Of a stretch of 64,000 nt of DNA, positions 42,104 to 49,434 are shown in pieces. A program made the position numbers and the translations under genes. Source of the stretch: Streptomyces viridiviolaceus (GTDB lineage Bacteria; Actinomycetota; Actinomycetes; Streptomycetales; Streptomycetaceae); NCBI RefSeq assembly GCF_014650995.1, contig NZ_BMWA01000003.1, positions 248,001 through 312,000 on the forward strand, read 5' to 3'. A model generated the notes under the pieces. That model saw only the letters and a list, made by a program, of their open reading frames with translations. It was not told the DNA's origin and did not search any database. Within the stretch, counting starts at the first letter, position 1; every line of letters begins with the position of its first letter.

Positions 42104-43134
42104 GACGTACTCCTTCGTACGGGGGACGGGGACTGTGCGGTTGCCGGCTCGCCGCACGAGCGGCGGACGACGAGACGGGCGGGGAGGGTGACGGACTCGC
42201 CGGGCCGCCCCTCGATGCGGTCGACCAGGGCGTGCACGGCGGCCCGCCCCAGATCGCCCGTGGGCTGGGCGATCGCGGTGACCGGCGGATCGGTGTGCAC
42301 GAACCAGCGGATGTCGTCGAACGCGGCCAGCGCGATGTCCTCGGGCACGCGCAGCCCGCGCGCGCGGACGGCGTCCAGCGCGCCGAGCGCCATCAGGTTG
42401 TCGGCGGCGAAGACGACCTCGGGCGGCCGGGGCAGGTCGAGGAACCCCTCGGTGACCCGGCGCCCGCTGTCGGCCTGGAAGTCGCCCTGGCCGATGTAGG
42501 CGTCGGGGAGGTCGAGGCCGTACGCGCCGAGCGCCTCCCGGAAGGCGTCCACGCGCTCACGGCCGGTGGTGGTCGCCGCGGGCCCGGCGATGATGGCCAG
42601 CCGCCGGTGCCCGAGCCCGTGCAGGTGCGCCACCAGGTCCCGTACGGCCTCCCGTCCGTCCGACCGGACCACGGGCACGTCCACGCCCGGGATCCACCGG
42701 TCGACGAAGACCATCGGCGTGCCCGCGCGGGCGGCGTCCAGCATGCGCGGCGAGCCACCGTCGGTGGGGGAGACGAGAAGTCCGTCGATACGGCGGTCCA
42801 GCAGGGTGGTGACGTGGTGGTCCTGGAGGTCGGGCCGCTCGTCGGCGTTACCGATGATGACGCTGTAGCCGAGCGCGCGGGCCTCCTCCTCGACGGAGCG
42901 GGCCAGTTCGGTGAAGTACGGGTTCATCACGTCGCTGATGACCAGGCCGAGAGTGCGGGTCTGGTCGGTGCGCAGCGACCGGGCGACGGCGTTCGGCCGG
43001 TAGCCCAGCGCGTCGACGGCGGCCAGCACGCGCGTGCGTGCGTCCGCGCTCACCGACGGGTGGCCGTTGAGGACGCGCGACACCGTGGCGACGGAGACGC
43101 CTGCCTCGGCGGCGACGTCCTTGATGCTCGCCAT
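42100..43134 (-). CDS. LacI-family repressor heading the rbs operon
   Basis: This 344-residue regulator has headpiece MASIKDVAAEAGVSVATVSR and VLNGHPSVSADARTRVLAAVD with hinge ARSLRT, then a sugar-binding effector domain (LGLVISDVMNPYFTELARSV, VVRSDGREAVRDLV, IALAAFDDIRWF). It is the first gene of the rbs operon and overlaps rbsA by 4 nt, so repressor and transporter levels rise together. Two tandem LacI-type half-palindromes precede it. Ribose or a phosphorylated derivative is the likely effector. Confidence 0.88.
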   Translation of the reverse strand: MASIKDVAAEAGVSVATVSRVLNGHPSVSADARTRVLAAVDALGYRPNAVARSLRTDQTRTLGLVISDVMNPYFTELARSVEEEARALGYSVIIGNADERPDLQDHHVTTLLDRRIDGLLVSPTDGGSPRMLDAARAGTPMVFVDRWIPGVDVPVVRSDGREAVRDLVAHLHGLGHRRLAIIAGPAATTTGRERVDAFREALGAYGLDLPDAYIGQGDFQADSGRRVTEGFLDLPRPPEVVFAADNLMALGALDAVRARGLRVPEDIALAAFDDIRWFVHTDPPVTAIAQPTGDLGRAAVHALVDRIEGRPGESVTLPARLVVRRSCGEPATAQSPSPVRRSTS

Positions 43135-43152
43135 CGCCGTTCCACCTCCTCG

Positions 43153-43188
43153 TGGAATCGATTACACGAAGGATTGGAAACGATTACA
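43153..43188. promoter_or_regulatory. Two tandem LacI-type operators upstream of the rbs operon
   Basis: TGGAATCGATTACA (43153-43166) and TGGAAACGATTACA (43175-43188) differ at one base and start 22 bp apart, about two helical turns. Both have the CG-centred symmetry of LacI-family sites. They lie 19-54 bp upstream of the lacI start. Confidence 0.75.
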
Positions 43189-43326
43189 CGCGGCGGGGGC
43201 AAGGGGGTGCGGGTGGCCGAAACCCAATCGTGACCGTGAGCCGGAGGGGCGCGGTCCGGCTCGGCCGGCGGAGCCGGTCAGTTTTCGAGAAGCGCCGGCG
43301 GGCCGGCGGTCCCTACCGTCGAAGGC

Positions 43327-43959
43327 ATGAACTCCATCGACTCCGTCACCCTGGAAGTGGCCGACACCACGGCCGCCGCCCGCTTCTACTCCACCGCCTT
43401 CGGGCTGGACCCGTCTCAGCTGCGCCTGCGCGCCTCCGACGCCCCCACGACCGGGTTCCGCGGTTTCACGCTGTCGCTGGTGGTGTCCCAGCCGGGAAAC
43501 GTCGACGCGCTCTTCGGTGCGGCCCTGGACGCGGGCGCCACCACCCTCAAGCCGGCCTCGAAGTCACTGTGGGGCTACGGCGGTGTCGTCCAGGCCCCGG
43601 ACGGCACGATCTGGCAGATCGCGACTTCGACGAAGAAGGACACCCGCCCGGTCACCCGGGACGTGGACGAGCTGGTGCTGCTGCTGGGCGTCGAGGACGT
43701 GAAGGCCAGCAGGCAGTTCTACGTCGGTCAGGGCCTCGCCGTGGGCAAGGGCTTCGGCGGCAAGTACGTGGAGTTCGCGACCGGTCCGGGCTCCGTGAAG
43801 CTGGCCCTGTACAAGCGCCGCGGCCTCGCGAAGGTCGCGGGCGTCCCCGCCGACGGCACCGGCTCGCACCGGCTCGTGATCTCCGGCGCCGACGTCTCGT
43901 TCAGCGACCCGGACGGGTTCGCCTGGGAGCCCGCGGCCTCGCTGACGGCCACCGACTGA
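43327..43959 (+). CDS. Glyoxalase/bleomycin-resistance-fold (VOC) protein
   Basis: This 210-residue protein has two VOC-like modules. Module 1 is MNSIDSVTLEVADTTAAARF, YSTAFGL and DGTIWQIATS; module 2 is DELVLLLGVEDVKASRQFYV and FSDPDGFAWEP. Such proteins bind a metal and act as glyoxalases, dioxygenases or drug-binding proteins. No specific substrate is evident, and the canonical second metal Glu is uncertain. It is a single gene followed by a decayed region on its 3' side. Confidence 0.8.
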   Translation: MNSIDSVTLEVADTTAAARFYSTAFGLDPSQLRLRASDAPTTGFRGFTLSLVVSQPGNVDALFGAALDAGATTLKPASKSLWGYGGVVQAPDGTIWQIATSTKKDTRPVTRDVDELVLLLGVEDVKASRQFYVGQGLAVGKGFGGKYVEFATGPGSVKLALYKRRGLAKVAGVPADGTGSHRLVISGADVSFSDPDGFAWEPAASLTATD

Positions 43960-43974
43960 GCGTCCCCGGAATCT

Positions 43975-44270
43975 TCAGGCCGCCGCCGGCTCGCACCACA
44001 CGTACTTGCCCCGGTTGCCGTGCCTGGCCGGCGGATGCCGCCCCCACACGTCGGCGCCCGCCCGCACCGGTGCGAGTCCCCCGCCCCTCCTCCGCCTCCT
44101 GCGTCCGCGCGAAGCGCGCCGGCGGCTCGGGCGGTTCGGGGTCCGCGTCCCAGGCCCCGATCCGCAGTGTGCCCGGCGGCGACCGGCGCACGCGCAGGGC
44201 GGCGGGGCCCTTGGTGTGGCGCACGGCGTCGGAGATCAACTCGGTCGCCGGCAGCTCGGCGACGTCGACG
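43975..44270 (-). pseudogene. Truncated, frameshifted HATPase (anti-sigma-like) remnant
   Basis: Reading the minus strand, VDVAELPATELISDAVRHTKG and GAWDADPEPPEPPARF match the N-box part of Streptomyces ATP-binding regulators. After AEEGRG the frame shifts by one base within a C-run (44078-44082), then resumes as GLAPVRAGADVWGRHPPARH and GNRGKYVWCEPAAA with a stop at 43975-43977. About half of the gene (the N-terminus) is absent upstream of 44270. This is a clear relic of an RsbW-like kinase or anti-sigma protein, unless the G-run is a sequencing error. It would be truncated in any case. Confidence 0.75.
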
Positions 44271-44439
44271 AGCCGATCAGTCCGTCGACCTGGAAGGGTT
44301 CGCCGGTGCCGCCGGCGCCATGGTGTACGCGGGGGACGTGTCGGAGTTGAACACCGTGGTGCGTGATGCGCCTCTCGGCACCGTCTTCATCGACGCGGAA
44401 GCCCAACTCGGTTCTTTCGAACGCTCTTCCGCAAAGTAG
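44260..44439 (+). pseudogene. Unrecognised C-terminal ORF fragment
   Basis: A plus-strand frame ending AMVYAGDVSELNTVVRDAPL, GTVFIDAEAQLGSFERSSAK-stop has plausible codon usage but no visible start, and its upstream half runs through the HATPase relic. It may be the tail of a regulator that once paired with the HATPase and DUF397 genes. I recognise no family. Confidence 0.35.
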
Positions 44440-44500
44440 AGGCTGTGTCACTCGACCCCGGACGGTCGCGAGACTTCGTCCACAGGTTGGTGAGAGAGCT

Positions 44501-44700
44501 GTGAGGCACACCGCGTGGACAACTGGGCGGAAGTCGTCCTCCTCGGGCCCGGGCGACGGCAATGAGTGCGTGGAGATCGCAACCTCACCCACCCACGTCG
44601 CCCTCCGCGACACGAAGGCCCCGACCAGGCAGCCCTGACCTTCCCGGCCGAAGCCTTCATCCCCGTCCTCGAAGCCCTCAAGAGGCACCCCCGCCCCTGA
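44501..44700 (+). pseudogene. Frameshifted DUF397-domain gene
   Basis: The frame from GTG 44501 reads AWTTGRKSSSSGPGDGNECV, EIATSPTHVALRDTKAP and then stops early at 44636-44638. In the next frame the family ending continues as QAALTFPAEAFIPVLEALKR, HPRP-stop (44698-44700). One missing base near 44625 explains this. DUF397 proteins are small partners of XRE (Scr1/WhiJ-type) regulators in Streptomyces. The expected XRE gene is not intact here. Confidence 0.75.
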
Positions 44701-45074
44701 CTCCCCTTGCCGTAGGCGAACGGCACCTGGCCCAGCTGGGAGGAAGGCCCCGAGGGCAAAAAACAGTCCCCGGTAGTGCTGCACGTGTCCTGAAGCTCCA
44801 GTCGTCACTGTCGCCTCGGTATCGCGCCGGCTTGCCGGGGGCCTGAACGACATCCTGTCCAAGTCACTCCGCCGACTAGACGTCCTTGCCGACTTTGTGA
44901 CTCTTTCGGTGTTGCCGTCTACTAACTACTAGTACGCCCTTTTTTCCCCGAGTCAATAGGTCTTGGGAAAATTTTTCGACGCTCATGTGGATCACCTCAA
45001 ATGATCACACCCCGCGTTGTCCGACCCCGGCGGTAGCCTCCTGTCACACGGAGACGCGAAGGGCAGGTGAGACC
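44701..45074. other. Spacer with AT-rich island upstream of recD2
   Basis: No gene seen. Bases 44871-45010 are unusually AT-rich for this chromosome, with a six-T run, AAAATTTT (44968-44975) and an interrupted palindrome TACTA-ACTAC-TAGTA (44930-44944). This may be a promoter region for recD2 or the scar of an integrated element next to the decayed genes. Confidence 0.5.
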
Positions 45075-47336
45075 GTGTCTGGCGCGGGGAGGGGCGGCCC
45101 GGACCGAGGGAACCGGCCGGGTCTTGCCGAAGTGACCGGCGTCCTGGAGCGCATCACGTACGCCAACGAGGAGAACGGCTACACGGTGGCCCGCGTGGAC
45201 ACCGGCAGAGGCGCCGGTGATCTCCTCACGGTCGTCGGCGCGCTGCTCGGCGCCCAGGTCGGCGAGTCCCTGCGCATGGAGGGCCGCTGGGGATCCCACC
45301 CGCAGTACGGCAAGCAGTTCCACGTCGAGAACTACACCACCGTGCTGCCGGCCACCGTCCAGGGCATCCGCCGCTACCTCGGCTCCGGCCTGGTCAAGGG
45401 CATCGGCCCGGTCTTCGCCGACCGCATCACGCAGCACTTCGGGGTGGACACCCTGAAGATCATCGAGGAGGAGCCCAAGCGGCTGATCGAGGTCCCCGGC
45501 CTCGGTCCCAAGCGGACGAAGAAGATCGCCGACGCCTGGGAGGAGCAGAAGGCGATCAAGGAGGTCATGCTCTTCCTCCAGACCGTCGAGGTGTCCACGT
45601 CCATCGCCGTGCGCATCTACAAGAAGTACGGCGACGCCTCGATCTCGGTCGTCAGGAACCAGCCGTACCGGCTGGCGGCCGACGTGTGGGGCATCGGGTT
45701 CCTCACCGCCGACAAGATCGCCCAGTCGGTCGGCATCCCGCACGACAGCCCGGACCGCGTCAGGGCCGGCCTGCAGTACGCCCTGTCGCAGGCCACCGAC
45801 CAGGGCCACTGCTACCTGCCCGAGGAGAAGCTGATCGCCGACGCGGTCAAGCTGCTCCAGGTGGACACCGGTCTGGTCATCGAGTGCCTCGGCGAGCTGG
45901 CCGCCGAGCCCGAGGAGGGCGAGGACCCCGGCGTCGTCCGGGAGAAGGTCCCCGACCCCGAGGGCGGCGAGCCGGTCACCGCCGTCTACCTCGTCCCGTT
46001 CCACCGCGCCGAGCTCTCCCTCTCCGCCCAGCTGCTGCGCCTGCTGCGCACCGACGAGGACCGGATGCCCGGCTTCCGTGACGTGGCCTGGGACAAGGCG
46101 CTCGGCTGGCTGAAGGGACGTACGGGCGCCGACCTCGCGCCCGAGCAGGAGGCGGCCGTCAAGCTGGCGCTGACCGAGAAGGTCGCCGTCCTCACCGGCG
46201 GCCCCGGCTGCGGCAAGTCCTTCACGGTCCGCTCGATCGTGGAGCTGGCCCGCGCGAAGAAGGCGAAGGTGGTGCTCGCCGCCCCGACCGGGCGCGCCGC
46301 CAAGCGCCTGGCCGAGCTGACCGGTGCCGAGGCGTCCACCGTCCACCGGCTGCTGGAGCTCAAGCCCGGCGGCGACGCCGCCTACGACCGGGACCGGCCG
46401 CTGGACGCCGACCTGGTGGTGGTCGACGAGGCGTCCATGCTCGACCTGCTGCTCGCCAACAAGCTGGTCAAGGCGGTGCCCCCGGGCGCCCACCTGCTCT
46501 TCGTCGGGGACGTCGACCAGCTGCCCAGCGTCGGCGCCGGGGAAGTGCTCCGGGACCTGCTCGCCGACGGCAGCCCCGTCCCGGCCGTCCGCCTCACCCG
46601 CGTGTTCCGCCAGGCCCAGCAGTCGGGAGTGGTGACGAACGCGCACCGGATCAACGCGGGGCAGCATCCGGTCACCGACGGGATGAAGGACTTCTTCCTC
46701 TTCGTCGAGGACGACACGGAGGAGGCGGGGCGGCTGACGGTGGACGTCGCCGCGCGCCGCATCCCGGCCAGGTTCGGGCTGGACCCGCGCCGGGACGTGC
46801 AGGTCCTGGCCCCCATGCATCGCGGCCCGGCCGGCGCGGGCACGCTGAACGGCCTCCTCCAGCAGGCCGTCACCCCGGGCCGCCCCGACGTGCCCGAGAA
46901 GCGATTCGGCGGCCGGGTGTTCCGGGTCGGCGACAAGGTCACCCAGATTCGCAACAATTACGAGAAGGGTGAGAACGGTGTCTTCAACGGCACCGTGGGC
47001 GTGGTCACCTCGCTCGACCCGGTGGACCAGCGCCTCACCGTGCTGACGGACGAGGACGAGGAGGTTCCGTACGAATTCGACGAACTGGACGAACTGGCCC
47101 ACGCCTACGCGGTGACCATCCACCGCTCCCAGGGCAGCGAGTACCCGGCGGTGGTCATCCCGGTGACCACGGGCGCATGGATGATGCTCCAGCGGAACCT
47201 GCTGTACACGGCGGTCACCCGGGCCAAGAAGCTGGTCGTCCTCGTCGGGTCGCGCAAGGCGATCGGGCAGGCGGTGCGCACCGTGTCGGCCGGCCGGCGC
47301 TGCACGGCACTCGACTTCCGGCTGGCGGGCTCCTGA
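45075..47336 (+). CDS. recD2: RecD2-type SF1B DNA helicase
   Basis: This 753-residue 5'-3' helicase is related to RecD but acts without RecBC. It has an N-terminal OB-like part (VLERITYANEENGYTVARVD), helix-hairpin-helix repeats (VQGIRRYLGSGLVKGIGPVF, IEVPGLGPKRTKKIADAWEE), Walker A TGGPGCGKSFT (about residue 375), Walker B VVVDEASMLD, motif III GDVDQLPSVGAGEVL and the C-terminal YAVTIHRSQGSEYPAVVIPV. It probably acts in replication-stress or recombination repair. GTG 45075 is preferred; the frame is open to 44985, but that part lies in AT-rich non-coding sequence. Confidence 0.92.
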   Translation: MSGAGRGGPDRGNRPGLAEVTGVLERITYANEENGYTVARVDTGRGAGDLLTVVGALLGAQVGESLRMEGRWGSHPQYGKQFHVENYTTVLPATVQGIRRYLGSGLVKGIGPVFADRITQHFGVDTLKIIEEEPKRLIEVPGLGPKRTKKIADAWEEQKAIKEVMLFLQTVEVSTSIAVRIYKKYGDASISVVRNQPYRLAADVWGIGFLTADKIAQSVGIPHDSPDRVRAGLQYALSQATDQGHCYLPEEKLIADAVKLLQVDTGLVIECLGELAAEPEEGEDPGVVREKVPDPEGGEPVTAVYLVPFHRAELSLSAQLLRLLRTDEDRMPGFRDVAWDKALGWLKGRTGADLAPEQEAAVKLALTEKVAVLTGGPGCGKSFTVRSIVELARAKKAKVVLAAPTGRAAKRLAELTGAEASTVHRLLELKPGGDAAYDRDRPLDADLVVVDEASMLDLLLANKLVKAVPPGAHLLFVGDVDQLPSVGAGEVLRDLLADGSPVPAVRLTRVFRQAQQSGVVTNAHRINAGQHPVTDGMKDFFLFVEDDTEEAGRLTVDVAARRIPARFGLDPRRDVQVLAPMHRGPAGAGTLNGLLQQAVTPGRPDVPEKRFGGRVFRVGDKVTQIRNNYEKGENGVFNGTVGVVTSLDPVDQRLTVLTDEDEEVPYEFDELDELAHAYAVTIHRSQGSEYPAVVIPVTTGAWMMLQRNLLYTAVTRAKKLVVLVGSRKAIGQAVRTVSAGRRCTALDFRLAGS

Positions 47337-47568
47337 CTCCGCAAACCTCTCGGCCCGTGTGACAAAAATGATCGATCAAACGAGTCGCAAAGGTCACAGA
47401 CCACTTCCCGAAGGGGAGGAGAGGGGGCAGGATGAGCAAGTTGGCGGCACTGAGTGCCGCCAATAGGCCCGATGGTCGACCCCGAGTGCACTCTCCTGAG
47501 CCAAGTGGGGGATGGTAGAGACAGTCAGGGCACCTCGAAGATGAGGCACTACGTCGGTGAGGGAAGAC
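47337..47568. other. Promoter region of citrate synthase
   Basis: A 232-bp spacer containing no gene. GAGGGA (47559-47564) is the ribosome binding site for the GTG start at 47569. No clear -35/-10 pair or operator was identified with confidence. Confidence 0.4.
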
Positions 47569-48858
47569 GTGAGCGACAACTCTGTAGTACTGCGGTACGG
47601 CGACGGCGAGTACACCTACCCGGTGATCGACAGCACCGTCGGTGACAAGGGCTTCGACATCGGGAAGCTCCGCGCCCAGACCGGTCTGGTCACGCTGGAC
47701 AGCGGTTACGGCAACACCGCCGCCTACAAATCCGCCATTACGTATCTGGACGGCGAGGCGGGCATCCTGCGGTACCGCGGCTACCCGATCGAGCAGCTGG
47801 CCGAGCGCTCCACCTTCCTGGAGGTCGCCTACCTGCTGATCAACGGCGAGCTGCCGACCGTCGACGAGCTCACCGCGTTCAAGAACGAGATCACGCAGCA
47901 CACCCTGCTGCACGAGGACGTCAAGAACTTCTACAAGGGCTTCCCGCGCGACGCCCACCCGATGGCCATGCTGTCGTCGGTCGTCTCGGCGCTGTCGACG
48001 TTCTACCAGGACAGCCACAACCCGTTCGACGAGACGCAGCGCAACCTCTCCACCATCCGGCTGCTCGCCAAGCTCCCGACGATCGCGGCCTACGCGTACA
48101 AGAAGTCGATCGGCCACCCGTTCGTCTACCCGCGCAACGACCTCGGCTACGTCGAGAACTTCCTGCGCATGACCTTCTCCGTCCCGGCGCAGGAGTACGA
48201 GCTCGACCCGACCGTCGTCTCCGCCCTGGACAAGCTGCTCATCCTGCACGCGGACCACGAGCAGAACTGTTCGACCTCCACGGTCCGTCTCGTCGGCTCC
48301 TCGCAGGCGAACATGTTCGCCTCGATCTCCGCCGGCATCAACGCCCTGTGGGGCCCGCTGCACGGCGGCGCCAACCAGTCGGTGCTGGAGATGCTGGAGG
48401 GCATCCGCGACGCCGGGGGCGACGTCGACTCCTTCATCCGCAAGGTGAAGAACAAGGAGGACGGCGTCCGCCTGATGGGCTTCGGCCACCGGGTCTACAA
48501 GAACTTCGACCCGCGCGCCAAGATCATCAAGGCCGCCGCGCACGACGTGCTCTCCGCCCTCGGCAAGTCCGACGAGCTGCTGGACATCGCCTTGAAGCTG
48601 GAGGAGCACGCGCTCTCCGACGACTACTTCGTCTCGCGCAGCCTCTACCCGAACGTCGACTTCTACACCGGCCTGATCTACCGGGCCATGGGCTTCCCGA
48701 CCGAGATGTTCACGGTCCTGTTCGCCCTCGGCCGGCTGCCGGGCTGGATCGCCCAGTGGCACGAGATGATCAAGGAGCCGGGCTCCCGCATCGGCCGCCC
48801 GCGCCAGATCTACACCGGCGTGGTCGAGCGCGACTTCGTGCCCGTCGAGGAGCGCTGA
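47569..48858 (+). CDS. citA: Citrate synthase
   Basis: This 429-residue type II (hexameric-class) citrate synthase condenses oxaloacetate with acetyl-CoA as the entry step of the TCA cycle. Motifs include VTLDSGYGNTAAYKSAITYL, DGEAGILRYRGYPIEQLAE, LHADHEQNCSTSTVRLVGSS (His of the active site), GPLHGGANQ, GFGHRVYKNFDPRA and SRSLYPNVDFYTGLIY (Asp). GTG 47569 begins MSDNSVVLRY, as in other Streptomyces enzymes (recalled). An in-frame GTG lies 12 nt upstream. It is followed by a strong terminator and is a single gene. Confidence 0.95.
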   Translation: MSDNSVVLRYGDGEYTYPVIDSTVGDKGFDIGKLRAQTGLVTLDSGYGNTAAYKSAITYLDGEAGILRYRGYPIEQLAERSTFLEVAYLLINGELPTVDELTAFKNEITQHTLLHEDVKNFYKGFPRDAHPMAMLSSVVSALSTFYQDSHNPFDETQRNLSTIRLLAKLPTIAAYAYKKSIGHPFVYPRNDLGYVENFLRMTFSVPAQEYELDPTVVSALDKLLILHADHEQNCSTSTVRLVGSSQANMFASISAGINALWGPLHGGANQSVLEMLEGIRDAGGDVDSFIRKVKNKEDGVRLMGFGHRVYKNFDPRAKIIKAAAHDVLSALGKSDELLDIALKLEEHALSDDYFVSRSLYPNVDFYTGLIYRAMGFPTEMFTVLFALGRLPGWIAQWHEMIKEPGSRIGRPRQIYTGVVERDFVPVEER

Positions 48859-48873
48859 ACCTCGGGATCCGGT

Positions 48874-48908
48874 GAAGTCCCGTACCGCCCGGCGCGGTGC
48901 GGGACTTC
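48874..48908 (+). terminator. citA terminator
   Basis: A 15-bp stem GAAGTCCCGTACCGC/GCGGTGCGGGACTTC with one G-T pair and a 5-nt loop begins 15 nt after the citrate synthase stop. Confidence 0.9.
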
Positions 48909-49434
48909 TCGCGTGCCCGCCGCGACCGCGAACGACAGAAGGCGCCCCGGCGCCGGTCCCCCCACGGGCCGACGACCAGGGCGCCTTCCCATGTCCCGGT
49001 GCGGATTCCCCCCACGGGATCCGGCCGGGCGTCTGGAGAACAGCGCCTGAATCGCTGTGTGAGCACGACGAGCGGACTCGCCGTACTCCTTGTGCTGTCT
49101 GCGGTCTGCCGGGACAGCGCACGCCCGGGATGGGCCGCTCAAAGCTTCCCGGTGTACGTGCCCCGGCAACGCATCTCTGAGGAAGTCCCCCAAGACATCC
49201 TCAGATGCCAGGAAGCGCCCCCCAAGACGCTGCCCGACATCGCCAACTTAGACCTTCGAACCCCTTCGATGGTTACGTTCAGATCACTGTGATCTGCGTC
49301 TCTTGCATATGTCCGTTAGATACGCAAGAGCCCCGATACGCCGATCGAGACTCAAGCGTAAGGAAGATGCGCGAGCCTTGTGAAGAGCTTATGTGAGGCG
49401 CGTGCCGGACTCCAGAGGCACTCCCTCCACGACC
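48909..49434. other. 526-bp spacer between citA terminator and copA
   Basis: No supported gene. The right half (about 49200-49440) has lower GC than its surroundings. It holds a perfect 17-bp palindrome CAGATCAC-T-GTGATCTG (49280-49296), followed at once by CTCTTGC...GCAAGAG arms (49300-49306 and 49324-49330). A 60-odd-codon frame from about 49060 begins with a weak hydrophobic segment but lacks a good start and coding pattern. The palindromes may be operator or RNA structure. Confidence 0.5.

Noticed and set aside
41740..42160. Earlier start for rbsA at 42157
   Set aside because: The GTG at 42103 has a good AAGGAG and the usual 4-nt overlap with the lacI stop. The extra upstream residues (MRRAGNRTVPVPRTKEY) overlap the lacI end and match no family.
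44236..44862. A 208-codon minus-strand frame across the decayed region
   Set aside because: It runs through the DUF397 relic and an AT-rich border without any domain or coding bias.
49060..49292. Possible small secreted protein on the plus strand
   Set aside because: There is a hydrophobic stretch, but no ribosome binding site, weak codon bias and an ending inside lower-GC palindromic DNA. The support is too weak to list as a gene.
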